DNA of 64,000 nt, taken from Metallyticus violacea. Lineage: Eukaryota; Arthropoda; Insecta; Mantodea; Metallyticidae. A program made the position numbers and the translations under genes. Position 1 is the stretch's first letter. Each line of letters starts with the position of its first letter. The notes under the pieces are model-generated. The model searched no databases, was not told the origin of the DNA, and saw only the letters and a list, made by a program, of their open reading frames with translations. The DNA lies in assembly GCA_030762175.1 (NCBI GenBank), contig CM060834.1:33478501-33542500 (forward strand), in the 5' to 3' direction. Positions 1-13,149 of the stretch are shown piece after piece.

Positions 1-45
1 TCCACACAAAGTATACACTCAACAATACTCCCCCTTTGTTTTTGG

Positions 46-323
46 TTAATTTACGGACACTGTTTAACATCTCAGGTCATCAAGCGTCCCATTCAATTCA
101 GGGCCTGAAACGGCCGACAAATTTTGCTCAGAGGCCTCTTCTTTCAGGCTTGAGGTTCTTTATCGTGCCGTAAATGTACGACACGGGACCCACGGCTTTA
201 CTTCCCTTCCGAAGTAAGCCATACTTAAGATTTTTACGCCCGAAAAAATCCATCGGTCCTAGCTGGGTTTGAACCCGCGAGGTTTACGGGGCAAGTATGG
301 TTACCACTTCACTACCAGGATCT
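46..323 (-). mobile_element. tRNA-derived SINE, family A (copy 1)
   Basis: This is one of six copies in the window of a roughly 280-bp element. Read on the minus strand, it begins with a tRNA-like head with a box B-like segment (gggttcaaaccc) and runs into a conserved body. Body landmarks on the plus strand are 'attcaattcagggcctgaaa' and 'aggcttgaggttctttatcg'. Copies at 11308, 52050 and 59300 share these landmarks. No clear target-site duplication was found for this copy, so the ends are approximate. Confidence 0.8.
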
Positions 324-1260
324 ACGAACTCCCCCATGATGTTAAACATTTTTGTTTGTTTGACGCTTCATAAAAACTATTTTCGGTGAGCAAGATAAAT
401 GAGAAACCCTGTATAATACGCTGGAACAAAGATTATTTAAACGAGCAGATCTATTTATTAAATTATATATGAAAATTTAATTAAGTGTAAGATATGGAAG
501 TAAAATGTATGCACTTGACTATGAGACATTTTATTTTGACTATTCCTCATTTATTGATAATTACGAGAACTGTTTAATAAGGACTGACACTAATGTTGTA
601 AATCAACTGATTATCAAGGTTAACAAATTCATACTTCTGTACCTTTCAAAATACTCAAAATATTAAAAATGTCATTAAATTTAATGGAATAGGAAGGAGG
701 AACTTGCTACAGGTTGCGTCCAATCATGTAATCTTCACCCCGCTGTGTAGCCGTTTGTGGTATATATTTATTATCTGTAATAATGTAGAGGCAACGTTGT
801 TATTTTACGTTCGAATAAATAATTAAGTTAAATTGCTGGAATATAATGAAAAAAAAAAACCACAAACAAACAAACAACATATCCTCTAAACATATGTGTA
901 CATACATGCCTTTGGTTTGTACGATGCGTAATTAATGAGATATGCCAGTTGATTGTTTGAATTGCTACATATAACCGTACGGTTCGTCATTGGTGTGGCG
1001 TTCTATCGTATGCTGTTACAATTGATCGTCGGAAAGCGACCTTAGTGTGCCAACGTCGCTATGTACGGGGATTTGACTTTCATATGTCATTAAGTTTTGC
1101 GTTTAGTATAATGCTATGCATTGTCACTCGTGAAGGACACTTACGGCACACCTCCTATGAACAAACCTTTACGAAAAACCCACCCCTTAATTAAAATCTC
1201 GAATAATGCAAGTTGCTTCAGAACAGCCTTTAAAGCTTTGGCCGCTTGTATGACGTCTTA

Positions 1261-1263
<3 letters not shown>
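324..1263. other. AT-rich intergenic stretch, nothing recognised
   Basis: There is no open frame of note, no repeat shared with the rest of the window and no RNA gene that I can recognise. Short A-rich runs occur near 850. Confidence 0.6.
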
Positions 1264-1296
<33 letters not shown>

Positions 1297-1440
1297 GGTT
1301 GGAAAAAAAGGTCGCAAAGGACCAGGTCAGGCCAGATCAACGGTACTATGGATATATTCAGATACTCATTTGCCACAATGTCTTGCTGCAACCTCCACCG
1401 TTTAAAAACATTCCTCTTTTTTTTTTTTTTTTTTTTTCAA
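1264..1440 (+). repeat. Two poly-T tracts
   Basis: A run of about 32 T lies at 1264-1295 and a second of about 21 T near 1417-1437. The open frames across them are phenylalanine runs and not genes. They could be retroposon tails in minus orientation. Confidence 0.8.
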
Positions 1441-1912
1441 CATACATCCTTCTTTATTTTGCAGTGTTCAGCTGCATCCGCTGAATGCTTTGGAATTGTG
1501 AACCGTTTATAATCGAAGAAGATAATGACCGTAACCTTATACTCCGACTTCTGTGCTCGTTTTGGGGGTTCATTGACCACTTTCAACATATTGTGTTGTT
1601 GTTTTCTTCTCTGGATCGGAACTGTGCATCCATCTTACATCAGCACCAAGCAAAACACTAGAAGTGCCACTAATTTGGAGTTTCCGATGCCTTTCCAGTC
1701 ATGCTCATCATATTTCAAGGCATCCAGCAAATTCATGATGATGTTTTGTATGAGAGATGCAACATTCTTGTCAGTCCACTATGCACAAGTAACATCTTGT
1801 GAGGTAGCTGTGTTCTCGCCAAATTCTTGGGCTGGCGAACTTCTATTTTCCCTCTATACAATCCTAAAAATACAACATTCATTTCACTCTGAGTTATTAA
1901 ACGATTCTTTTC

Positions 1913-1914
<2 letters not shown>
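1441..1914 (-). other. Decayed repeat-like open segment, family not established
   Basis: Plus-strand frame 1525-1977 is open mainly because the other strand is gently coding-like. On the minus strand a segment around 1640-1760 (DALKYDEHDWKGIG) reads like the remains of a protein with several stops. I do not recognise it firmly and suspect an old transposon open frame. Confidence 0.2.

Positions 1915-1963
<49 letters not shown>
1915..1963. repeat. (TA)n microsatellite
   Basis: An almost pure TA dinucleotide run of about 48 bp. It makes a false isoleucine/tyrosine protein tail in the overlapping frame. Confidence 0.95.
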
Positions 1964-1965
<2 letters not shown>

Positions 1966-2455
1966 AACGTAGTATAGGATCACCTTCCAGAGAGTGCTGT
2001 TTTTTTTTTTTTTTTTTCAAGCTAATACGAGGATACATGATTTATACTGGCATCTCAAAATATGCATGTAGCCCACCCACACATATTTGAAGCTGCTTTA
2101 ATGGAGTACTTTTTTCTCTTTGATAAATTGGCCACAAACAGCAAGAAGCTTATATCGGATGCTTACAGCTTCTTGTTACCATCTCTTAAATACGCAGAAA
2201 TATGTAAACAGAGTAGTTTATATTAACAAACAGTCTGGAAGTTGTACTACACTCAGCAGTGTATTTATCGGGTATGAACTATAGGACATATATGAAACGA
2301 AAATAAAGGATATAAATAATATGTGTAAAATATCTAAAACCAATGTCTCGATCATAAAATCAAGATTTGTGGAGAATAAGTATAAATGTTTATACTTTTT
2401 AGAAATAAGCAATTAGTCTCTATTCGCCCTTAGAGTATCCCGATCAATACAATGT

Positions 2456-2472
2456 CACGTGATATGACGTCA
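2456..2472. promoter_or_regulatory. E-box plus CRE pair
   Basis: CACGTG at 2456-2461 is followed after 3 bp by a perfect palindromic CRE, TGACGTCA, at 2465-2472. bHLH factors bind the first and CREB/ATF-type bZIP factors the second. No gene is attached, so function is unknown. Confidence 0.3.
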
Positions 2473-2789
2473 CGAGCATGATTGTGTGAAGTCAAGTGCA
2501 ACACAGTAGCAATGCACACAAAGAAAGTAGTTCCAGGTTAGCATCTAAATTTGAGGATAGGTTTAATATAAAATAACACCTACTGTACAAAAAATATTTA
2601 TCACTTGAATTTAACTGCTGGCTTAATGAAATTTAATTTCGAAGTTGCAAATTGATACACTTCAACTCCCAAGATGCATCTCGCCTGATTTTCAGTGACT
2701 GTTTAATCAAGGCAAGTTTGGTTTGCGATTGTTATGACTGACGCTAACGAACCACGTGCTGCTATTTCTACGGAAACTTTATGTAAAGC

Positions 2790-2954
2790 ATAAACCGGGC
2801 AAGCCTTTAACTAGTGGCGAGGAAAATTATTTTAAACATGTTTTCAAAGTTCTGTGAAAAGTATCCGGCGCTCGCAATAAAGGAAGTAGTCAACCTAACC
2901 TCAAAATTTAGCGGTGTTTCGACTACGAGTATAAATAATGTTTGAAAGGGGAGG
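2790..2954 (+). mobile_element. DDE transposon N-terminal fragment (HTH region)
   Basis: The plus strand reads KPGKPLTSGEENYFKHVFK and then, after a one-base shift, KFCEKYPALAIKEVVNL followed by SGVSTTSINNV. This is the layout of the N-terminal helix-turn-helix region of a Tc1/mariner-superfamily transposase. The minus-strand element at 28.8-30.3 kb has the same kind of N-terminus. There is a frameshift and a stop, so it is a dead fragment. Confidence 0.45.

Positions 2955-2993
<39 letters not shown>
2955..2993. repeat. (GA)n microsatellite
   Basis: About 19 AG units. Confidence 0.95.
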
Positions 2994-2995
<2 letters not shown>

Positions 2996-4327
2996 ACAAA
3001 ATAATATATACGTTAACTTTTTATATGCAATTTATGAGAAAAATATCATGCTCTCTTGTCATTATGTCACTTATACTTGCCACGTGTTTCTGACAACAAG
3101 GTAGTTCCTGGCGCGAATTGCTGAAAGATACATTGTTTGTTGACGTTAGGATTACTATTAGAGTGAATAGATAATAGTAAATAATATTCAAAACCAAAGA
3201 ACAAAAAAGTTTCAGTACATTATGTTACAAGGCACATTGCAAAATTATAAGGCTTCCAGCTTACTTAAGAAATATTTTTAATAATTTTCTGTTGTAGGTC
3301 GTATGGGACATTTCCCTGTTCTTGCATCTGACGCCATATTTGGATCCAGACGTCCTTCATAGTTTTTTTTTTTTTTTTTTTTTTTTTTATATTTTAGAGA
3401 TATTGCAAAGTTTTCCTTGATCGTCGCAGACAGAATTCAAATTTGTAGGGGAAAATGTTGAAACATGAGTGTAGAAATTTAAGCCAAACTATAACATTTT
3501 ATGTTGCTCTCTATGTTACTTAGTTTGTGGCAATTGGGAACCTTTGTGCGTCTAAAAATTGTTAGTTAACACTCTATCCAGCAAAAGAATCATGTAGGTA
3601 TGCGCTCTTCAACTCTGACTTGCTCTTGAACGAATAACATGTTGTCTGATTTTTTGTCGTTTTACTTTTATTATATGTACTTTAAAGATTGTTTTAAATA
3701 TATATAAGAAACGCAATACCAAGCTTTACTTTTGTAAATTACCTTAGGAACAGAATTATTTTACAATTATATATGTGTAATGAACATTAATATTTATTTT
3801 ACTATATTTTTCACAAATCTGAAGTTTTGTTATATCCTAGTCACGAGTTATGAAACACAGAAGTGAAAATCCTCTGAGAAGTAATGTAAAAGTCGTGCTA
3901 TTAAACGTTTTTAATAAATTCTGTGACAAAATTAAACGATGATTCCGAAACTAGGGACGTTACAAATATGAATGAAGAGGAATCTATTTCATGATTATTG
4001 TGAAACATTATTACTATTTTACAGTTTTTCAGAAACGTATATTATATCATATTATTATATACTTAGTAAAACATGGTTTAGGCTAATTGGTGCTTGCAAT
4101 GCATCTCCTTATACACCACTTTTTCACTAAATCTCATATAATGCTCTTTGCGGGGATACTAATACTAGAAATTTTGGCTACAAAATTATCATTTATTTAA
4201 GTGCGATCAATACTCACGTACACCCCTACTTTTGCAATTATTCATTAGAGAGAATATATCTCTCACGGTACATCTGTGAATGCTTCCTGGTGGCAGCAAC
4301 GGTTTGCTGACATAGACGTTAAAATAG
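2994..4327. other. AT-rich intergenic stretch with a poly-T run
   Basis: A T run of about 27 lies at 3362-3388. I see no gene, known repeat family or RNA in the rest. Confidence 0.6.
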
Positions 4328-4444
4328 CCACCATCTATGGGTTGTGATAACACATATTCCCTCCTTTTCCTTTCCCCCTTTCGCCACACCATCTATGGGT
4401 TGTGATAACACACATTCCTTCCTTTCCTTTTCTCCTTTCGCCAG
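4328..4444. repeat. Tandem duplication, two ~57-bp units
   Basis: Two adjacent units each contain 'ccatctatgggttgtgataa', then a C/T-rich stretch, then 'tcgcca'. They differ at a few positions, so this is a local duplication of moderate age. Confidence 0.85.
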
Positions 4445-4989
4445 TATTGGTTCACTATCTGGCTCGCCGTGACCTTGACTGTATTCACACTGGAGACTGG
4501 TTCAGCGTGATCAGGTCGGTGTTTCGTGAGACACCCAGTAGAAAGCTGCCCCAAAAAATTGCCGTTACTTCAGCATACTTTCAGCAAAGAGTTTTTCATG
4601 AATCGTTTGTTTATGGAACAATATACAAGTGTCGGCAGTATTTTCTTCAGCATGCAAGAAAATGTCCATTTTTACACCACCGTAAATTAATATGCACTTG
4701 TAACTAATAAACTGAAACCAACAAATGCTTTTATTGGAATATTCAAATTTAGTAAATGAAATCTCCCAAAGAAGTTAAATTTACCGTAGTTGTAGATTTT
4801 TACTTGGTGATCACGGTTTAATGCACCATAAGAATAATTTGAGAACATGTGAGAAAAAGAAATAAGATAAAATGATATCCAAAAAAGTATAATTAAAATG
4901 CTTGATCGGAATTATCAGGCAAATGAACAAAGTGTTAATAACCGCTTCACTTGCGGACTTTGAAATATTCATTGGCAGAGGAATTTCTA
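4445..4989. other. No feature recognised
   Basis: The plus frame at 4402-4707 is open for 101 codons but resembles nothing I know and starts in the C/T-rich duplication, so I do not call it a gene. Confidence 0.5.
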
Positions 4990-5540
4990 TGCCGTTTTTC
5001 CTTGTCTGTCCATTCTACTTCTTCTAATCCCCTCCTCTTCTTATCTATTTGTATTGGTTGATGCATTCGTCTTATCCTGCTTGTCTTTTTTATTTTTGTA
5101 CTTGAAGGCGCGTGCCAATTCAAGACATCCTTGGCTGATACCTTTCATTAATTTTTTTTTTTTGTGTGAAGACTTTTCCCTTTGATTCTATTACAGGTTT
5201 TTTCCCAACCATACTTTCCCTTATTTTGATATGCAATATCTTTTGCATTCTTGAAACTCTGTTCTACACCTTCCTGCCCCTGTTTTTCTCATTTTGGTTA
5301 CTTCCCATGTCTCTGGTCCATAGAGTAAGTAATATTTTATTATGCACTCTTTCCTTATCCATAGTCGAGTTTTATATGACCATAAAGGCCGTACTTTCTT
5401 GATCTTTTATGACCTGATTAATGGCGCTTCATATTTCTGTCATAAATGATCCTTTACGACATATTTTCTGCGCATATTTTTGATAGGTTTGAACACTTTC
5501 TTCGCTGATTACTGAGGAGAATCTTGTCACATATTTTTAA
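4990..5540 (-). mobile_element. LINE reverse transcriptase C-terminal remnant
   Basis: The minus strand carries KYYLLYGPETWEVTKMRK at about 5256-5310. This is the tyrosine-glycosyl-x-ETW motif found just after the reverse transcriptase domain of many non-LTR retrotransposons. The reading is broken by stops and frameshifts on both sides. The family cannot be fixed from this piece. The open plus-strand frame at 5166-5402 is its antisense shadow. Confidence 0.5.
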
Positions 5541-5589
5541 ATTTAAAGAAATTTCATTTTAGGCCCTTTTCCTTATATGTTTCTAATAG

Positions 5590-6830
5590 TAGTAGTAGTG
5601 GTGGTAGTAGTATTTATTTCTCATATATCACATACACATGCTGTTAATACAAAATAAACACAAATAAAAAACATTACTTTAAAATAAACAATTAGAAATT
5701 TATTCCAATTTGATTGGCTGAGCCCCCAAGTCCCCAGTTCATCAGCAGCTACCTACTGGAATATCCAGGGTACCGGGCTTTGATCCAACCAAAAAACAAA
5801 ACATAACATTAAAAGTAATTTATACATTCAATACACTATTAAGTTTTATTTCCAACAATACTAAACCTTCTTCTTTTTTAATTAAACCCATTCGGCTAAA
5901 TTTCTATCCTTGAGATTTGCTTATTCCTTAGGATCTTATACACACTAACACCCTGGTTATTGGTGTATAAGGATCCTGTTTAACTAATATTAGATAACTA
6001 GCCGCATACCCTCCCCCACTCATTTCATCCTCCTTTCACTGTCTGACTTTTTTTTTTTTTTTTTCAAGCACATTTCCTAAGTGTTTTACACCCATAACCA
6101 TTTTTGTCTTACCTTGCCTATGTATTTTCCTAGTTCCTTAATGTTTTCATCTGCTTTTAAATTTAAAATTCTTCTACCTCTTATGTCATCTGGTAGGTTT
6201 TCCCACTTTCGTAATAGGAACTGTTTCCTCCAAAACTTCGTTAGCTTACATATAGTATACAATGCTAAGTACTATCTGGTTCTGCACACATAGGACATTT
6301 CCCCTTAGTATGTCCATTTTTTTAATTCACTTAAATATTTTACTCCTGTTCTAAACCATGCCAACCCTTCCCTTCCCTTCTTATCACAAATTTCAATATA
6401 TCTTTCTCTTCCTCACACATTTTTTAGTGCACTACATAATTACATAGAGCTTTTGGTGTTAAGATTTGCCCATATTTCCTGTTTTTCAATATCCTCAATT
6501 TTTATTATCTCTTTCCTAAATCCTTTACCCAATCTTCCTCCCTCGTACCATACTAATCCCATGCCCGCTTCTTGTAGGATATTTTGCATTTTACATAACC
6601 AAGTTTCTCTCCCTTAATTTTTCCTTGTGCTACCAAACATTGATTAATGAAATTCTCCTCCTCAGTTTCCCTATTCTATACCAATATTTCAATACTCTTT
6701 CTATGACCTTGCTTTTATAGCCCAATCTTCCTAGTTCCATTAGAGCAGCCTCCTTAGGTGAAGATCTAGGTAAGCCTAGAACAATTTTACAAAATAATCT
6801 ATTTATCATATGTTTCTAATAACTCGGCTA
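5590..6830 (-). mobile_element. LINE 3' portion with (TACTAC)-like tail
   Basis: On the minus strand the order is: LPRSSPKEAALMELGRLGYK (a motif C-terminal to LINE reverse transcriptases) near 6720-6775, GREGLAWFRTGVKYLSELKK near 6320-6380, a degenerate CxxC-like stretch, then RKWENLPDDIRGRRILNLKA near 6130-6200. A non-coding 3' part follows and ends in a TAC-rich simple repeat at 5587-5615. Frames are broken, so it is dead. The segment at 62450-63110 has the same architecture. Confidence 0.65.
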
Positions 6831-7904
6831 GTCTATTCTACAAGGAGAGCCCATTGGCCACTCGCGCTGCCTTTTCCTATGATGCGGATAATGAGTACCA
6901 TTCCGTGTCAGTAATGCAATCGAAAAATTTTCCTCAAACTTATATTCAATTAAATTATTTAAATCAGAGTCATTAATATATATGGCGGCCGTAGCACGGG
7001 ACCTGACCCCCCGGGCGATGGGTCGAGCATCGGCTGGTAAAATGTTTCCTACAACGTCAGAAGCAGAAAATGGATCATGAACCTTGTGTTGAAAATGTTC
7101 CCCTTCCTCTCGTATACTTAGGAATATGTTGCCATTCACTCCTCTAAGCTCATAAACTTAAATTGTGTATATTTCATGTTCAGAAGCAGCGGAACAAAGT
7201 TCAAACTAGAGAAAAAAATCAAGGAACTGGATAGAATAGAATTTCGTTAGCTTCTGTTTCCATTCTTAGCTCACTTTCGTGGGAGAAATTTCCAAAACCG
7301 TGAAGCAACTGAAACGGGTATATATGAATTATTCCCATAAAAACAAGAATTAATACCGTCATAAAGTGATGATACTCGCTGAAAATTGTCTAAAGATTAC
7401 AAGGTCTAATGTATATACTTTTAAGATGAAATACAATCCGTATCATGAAACATTTGAATGAAACTTTGTTTGAAAAGCATCCGCACTAAGTCCATATTGC
7501 ACTTGTTGGAAGTTCATGCTTGCTAGTGTAGAGATATTTGACGTCATTCACGAGCGTTGCATAATGAAATGCGTGTCACCGTGGTCTCTTGCGCAAAAAT
7601 CGGCCCGGCTTTGACCCCTTTCAGAAGGAAGCGAAGAGCTTGTATGACGCCAATCAATAGGCTAGGTGTCAATTTCCATACCGTTCTGTCACCTTATCGG
7701 GATATAGCAACAATTCATGCCTACGTCTGAGATAGATGAGCATGCGGGTACTAAGAACTGTTCTTAGTTCTTGAAAAATATCCAGATTCAGGAGAAGTTC
7801 GGAGTAACTGGAAGTTAAACTTTAAATGTGGGTGTTATTCCTCCTCTGTCTCTGCCTGTGGTTTTGACTCAAAATCTGATTCCAATTATGTGAGTTTTTC
7901 TTCG
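6831..7904. other. Unassigned; contains a CRE and a short palindrome
   Basis: A perfect TGACGTCA lies at 7539-7546, and a palindrome ctaagaa-ctg-ttcttag near 7750. The 103-codon minus frame at 6828-7139 and the GC-richer patch near 6985-7030 match nothing I recognise. Confidence 0.4.
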
Positions 7905-9090
7905 TCTTTCGACCTAACCACCATTTGGTGGCGCTGTTGAGAAATGTCATGCTATTTTCTTAACAACTGACATTTATTATTGTGTGAACAGTTGCAGCTT
8001 AGAAATTAACCGAGTAACAGTGAGCTTTTTGCGCAAAGATGGAAATTTCACTTGAAGGTTTTCGTTGTTGTTGGTGTTGTTGTTTTTTTCCTTCCCGATT
8101 TTAGTAAAGACCTGATTCAACAGCAGTGCATAGTATAGCTTCGTTAAACTTTTGGTAATGGAGCAACACCAAAAAGGACTGTTTAAAATTCGTTTGCAGG
8201 ATTTCTTCGTTTTAGTACATCCGTCAATGATGAATTTCGTAGGTCGACCAAAATCGTTGTCATTGCTAAAAACATCGATGCTATGCGCAACATGATTGAA
8301 GAAGATTGGCGTGTGACTTACCAGTGAGAGAGGTATCATTAAGCATATCAAAGACTGCAGTACATTCGATTTTGCATGAACATTTAGCTGTGATAAAGAT
8401 CTGTTACACTGCATAATTTGACCGAAGTATTAAAAAAATGTTAATTGCTGTAATAAAATGCTCAAAAACTCCACCGAGGAGCTAAATCGTATACAATGTT
8501 TTGTTAGGTGACGAACCTTGGATATATTCCTATGAACCGGAAACTAAGCAACAGTCTATTGTAAGATGAACCGATGTGGGAGCACTTCCAAGAAAATCAT
8601 CGTATATTCCTTCGGTTGTATTGGACATGTCGCAACCATTCCTTTTAAGGGATTGAAGAACATGTATGCTGAATGGTAGTGTGACAGAAGTCATCGACGA
8701 AATCAGGAAAAATAACCGAAAACGTCACATCATGACATATCAGCTATTATACGCATTCAAACAATTTATTATTTGAAAGAGAAAAAACATCGAATTAATG
8801 TCTCATTGCCTGTCTCATTTATCTGATTTATCGCCTAACTACTTTTTGTTCCCGAATGTCAAAATAAAATTTAAAAAATGCATGTACAGCGATTTTCATC
8901 ACCACAAGAAGCAGTTGAAGTCTTTAAATATCATGTTTTTGAGATACCAACTTCAGAGTGGAAAGAATGTTTGAACGCATGCCAAAATGTATAAATATTA
9001 AATGCGAATATTTTGAAAAGCAATGAAACAGCTTATTCCAAAAAAAATGTTTTTTTTTCTTTTCTAGTTTTTTTTTGTAAAAACTTAAAA
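7905..9090 (+). pseudogene. mariner transposase pseudogene (copy 1)
   Basis: This is a decayed mariner-family transposon in plus orientation, homologous along its length to the copy at 17707-18888. Recognisable pieces are the N-terminal 'tggaaatttcac' start region near 8040, GDEPWIYSYEPETKQQS near 8507-8556 (the DE of the catalytic triad), and a C-terminal stretch near 8935-8975. Frameshifts, stops and deletions run throughout. Ends are approximate; terminal repeats are not clear. Mariner transposases cut and paste at TA dinucleotides with a DD34D triad; this copy cannot be active. Confidence 0.85.
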
Positions 9091-11307
9091 GGTAGCTCTA
9101 GGGAATGACGTAACTTTACATGTTCTTATCTGCCACCTGAACTCGACATAAAAAGGACGTGGAAACTTTATTGCAACAATAATCTAAGTAATGGCCTCAC
9201 TGGGTGTTCACTGTCAAAGTACAAATCTGTATTTTACAAACATTTCAGCTTGGGGTTTGGTAATCCGAGAACATACACATGTTCTTCATGTACTGGCCTC
9301 CTACTGAAAATAAAAGTTTCTTTTCATCTAGAAGTTAAAAACAAAACCCGTACAGAATATAGACTATATAAGCTAAGAACCAATGAATTCTTCGATAACG
9401 AAGTCTTGCAATAAAGATGATATAACATTATGCTTTGACTATCAACAAAGCCACCCGTTACCAAATTTAAGTGTTGCAGAAATCTTTTCCAACCGACTGC
9501 ACGTTTCTGAAACTAACAGATGATAACGGAAACAAAGATGTGATTTATTATACTGGGCTATAAACACAGCGTTCACTTGGTTCCAATGAAATTGCCTCGG
9601 TCTTAAAACAATGTCAAAATATAGAGGAAAAGCGGCCAAGGAGAAAAAAAAACTAGCCATCGTACTCCGTCTATTTGCAGACTAGCGTGACTCACAGAAT
9701 AACACCACGATAATACCAACTTTAACAGCAATGTGGAGCGATTTACAGCTTTCAGAAAAAAGACTTACTTTCCAATAATGGGGCATAGCCACAAGACTGT
9801 GTATTTGGTAACATTGAAAAGCACTGCCAAAAAGTTGAATCTATTCATTATGCCTTTCGAATACTAAGAAATGATAAATAATCTTGAAAAAATTGATAGG
9901 ACTAGAAACTACTTGATATCAAAAGCAAAGCCCCAGTTCTCTTGAAAAGAAAATTGTCCTTTAAAATGCGTCAAGCTCGTATTATGTTTTAGACGAAGAA
10001 AAACAAACTGTCAGTCCAGACAACATACTGCGGTCCAAGAATAGAAGCTGAATGTCTGAAGAAATGGACAAGCATAAGAAATTTATAGCAAACATGAATA
10101 CCAGAAAAAAACATTTTATGTAAAAAGGTTCGTGAAACACATTGATACATGTTCAGAAGAAGCAAAACTTCTGCCTTCTTGATGACAACAGTGAGACTCT
10201 ATATGAAGATGAAGATATTTTGATGTGAATATTTTAGCAGAAGCAGAGTATAAAACATACCAAAAGAGTCAGAAAAAAAAAGTGTTTAATGACTATGTAA
10301 TACGATCTATCTGCTTACATGATCATGCAAATAATACTTTTTTTAAAAAATCTGAGATTTTTAATGTTCATTTTTCATCATTTTTAATTCCATAAAATAT
10401 AATTAGTTCATTTCACGTGTCATTGTAAAGCAGTAAATGTGTGCTATTCTGTTCATTTTAACATATGGAGGTGTTAAGAGAAATTTATTTTGAAAAAAAT
10501 GTTCATACTAAACATTTTGTTTTTGTAGATAGCAAGTTTTGTGAAAACGCCCTCAGTTGTTTAGTGGCAAGCTAAGCCAAACTGGGTATTTTAAAAAAAT
10601 ATGCAATAAACATAAGGAAACTCTTTTATTTAAATTTGCAGTTGCCGCATTCTTGAGATACTTGAAAAATTACCCACACAGGCTATCTCGCCATAACAAG
10701 GTGAGTAGTTGATTAATTATTTTCAACTGTTCACTGGGTTTCTATTAGCAGCATGATGTTTGCTTCGCTACCCTTTAACGGCTAAAGAGTTGTTTTTCTC
10801 CTTGAAGGTGCACTTCCTGTTGTCCTTAAAGTTTCTTTCGACTGCTCTTCCGCTACTTTGTTTTTCCTTGTCGCACCATAAGCACCATTCTATTCTATCA
10901 GCATGCTATTGCTGATAGAACAAAGGCGTTTCACTTTTAATTTTGTCCAAAAGAGATGAAACCCCTTAATAAGCAATTACTGGTAATAAAGTGAAGGCAA
11001 TAGAGAATACTATTTTTACTTACATGGGTTTCATAACTAAAAACGGTTTATATCCTTAAAAAAAAATGAAAATGTTTACTTGTGTGTAAAGATTAAGGAA
11101 TAGCAATATATGCAATACCATTTATTAATATGGTCTATTTCGCACGACCAATTGCATTTCAGATGTAGTTCATTCATCTATTTTTGTATATTGCATACCT
11201 AAGTGAACATTATTGCAATTTTGTTTGAAATGTAACTTGAAATTGAATTATTTTATGCATTACATTTTTGTTATATTATTTTTTACTACATTTTGTATTT
11301 TGATTTT
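9091..11307. other. AT-rich intergenic stretch with one hairpin
   Basis: No gene is recognised. A perfect 11-bp stem with a 6-nt loop lies at 10893-10920 (ttctatcagca, loop tgctat). The 72-codon minus frame at 9442-9660 resembles nothing known. Confidence 0.5.
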
Positions 11308-11591
11308 GTTTATTTACGGACGCTCTTAATAATCTCAAATCATCAGCGTCGCATTCAATTCAGGGCATGAAACGGCCGCAAAATTTTCTTAAGAGACCTT
11401 TTTTTTCAGGCTTGAGGTTCTTTATCGCGCCGTAAATGCACGACACGGGACCATAGCTTTATTTCCCATCCAAAGGGAGCCATACTTAATATTTTTACCC
11501 CCGAAAAAAGCCATCGGTCCTGGCCGGGATTGAACCCACGATCTTGGGTTTATGAGGCAAGTATGGTTACCACTACATCACCAGAACCGAC
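11308..11591 (-). mobile_element. tRNA-derived SINE, family A (copy 2)
   Basis: It shares the body landmarks of copy 1 ('attcaattcagggcatgaaa', 'aggcttgaggttctttatcg') and ends with the tRNA-like head in minus orientation. Box B reads gggttcaatccc on the minus strand. It is full length. No convincing target-site duplication is seen. Confidence 0.85.
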
Positions 11592-13149
11592 TTTTAATAA
11601 ACGATGATGTGTTTGGAATTTACTGAACTCTAAAAGTTGTACAGCGCTTTCATTTAAAAAATTGCCAGTCTGAAAGACCAAATATTTAAAATAAATTTAT
11701 GAGGGAAAATAAAAAATGAAGTAAAAAATTTGTTACAGCAAAACGAAAATGACATTTGGGAATATGTTTATTTCGCCACCTTTCCATGAGATTGCAGTTG
11801 TGTACACCTCGCACACGCCGACAGGCAGTTGTTTCAAGTTTGTGTCACGGTTGGTTACATGTATAAATGAGAATGGATGTTATGTGGATAGGCATTGTAA
11901 TATTCAACTTTCCAAATGTATATTTCAGATTTCGTGAATACATTTCCGCTTGACTGTAAAAATTTACCCAATTTCCCTCGTAATTTGAACAAACCGCAAT
12001 TTAGAATTTGATGTGGAAGTTTAAGCAAAAATCAGATTACATTTTAGGTTTCGCCCCCCTCACAGAGAATCTTGGGATATAAATGCTGTGATTTGAAGTC
12101 ATATCCGTCATGATCGTTTATAGCAAACAGCTACTATTACTACTCCTAGTTAGTAACTCATGAGAATGAGTCAAATTTGGAAACATATCTTTATTTGCAA
12201 TATAATTAAAAGTTAGTAATTATCAGATTTTATTATAAATATATATAATATTAGTTAGCATTGTAGCCTGGTTCTTGGATGTTCCATTAGGCTACTATTG
12301 ACAAAACGGTTTAATTTTTATAATAGCTAGTTATTTGTGAAACAATGGAAAAATTACATTTTTAATTGTAATATTGTTTGTATTATTGGATATTAATTAA
12401 TTGATTCACAGCAAATAAAACGAGATGTTCTCTGTTTACATTTTATGCTCTTAAGAGGCACTGGGTAGTGAATTTTCAACGTTCCACATTTTTCTATGGA
12501 TTTTTCTGAAACGTTCTCTGTGATTACATTTCTGTTAAATTATTATGATCAAATTTCATTCAAGTTGGATAAATACTTTGCGAACTATACATTATTTCGT
12601 AATGTAGAATATTACGAAATAATGGGTACTTCTGCACATTCTGGAAATTGTTCATTGAATAAAAACAAAAAATTTTACGAGTGGAACATTTTGAATATGT
12701 GAAAATAAAGTTTTCCAAAAACGCTGATATATATAAAAGCTGGGAAACAGCGTGATTTAAAAGGATACGCGGGGACTCTTTAAATGGCTACAGAGCCCGA
12801 GGGGAACATGCAAATGTTGACACTCTGTGGACGCCCAAAGGTTCAATGAACTATTTAGGGGGGGGAAAGCTTTTTGACCAATTTTAGCCAACCCCCCCCC
12901 CCCCCCCAATGCCCGTACACCACATTATTCCAATCAGTTTATATTTCTTTAACCGTTAAAATTATTTTTATTAATTATATGTGTATATGTAGCTTGTATT
13001 TATTCCCATGCAGCACACATGTTTTAAGTGGCATACATATGTAATGAAAGATTATTCTAAAGCACACAATGCACGGGCTTCTCAAAACGTGAAAGAGATT
13101 CGGAGATGGCAGAGACATGAACGAAAGAAATAAAGATGTGACCTTCCGA
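11592..13149. other. Intergenic; hairpin and C-run
   Basis: A perfect 14-bp stem with a 7-nt loop lies at 12590-12624 (cattatttcgtaat and its reverse complement). A C-run of about 14 lies near 12893-12907. Plus frames at 11749-11937 and 12496-12702 are short and anonymous. Confidence 0.5.

Noticed and set aside
1246..1977. Plus frames with Phe runs or Ile/Tyr tails
   Set aside because: Produced by poly-T and TA repeats.
7977..8414. 145-codon minus-strand frame
   Set aside because: Antisense shadow of mariner copy 1.
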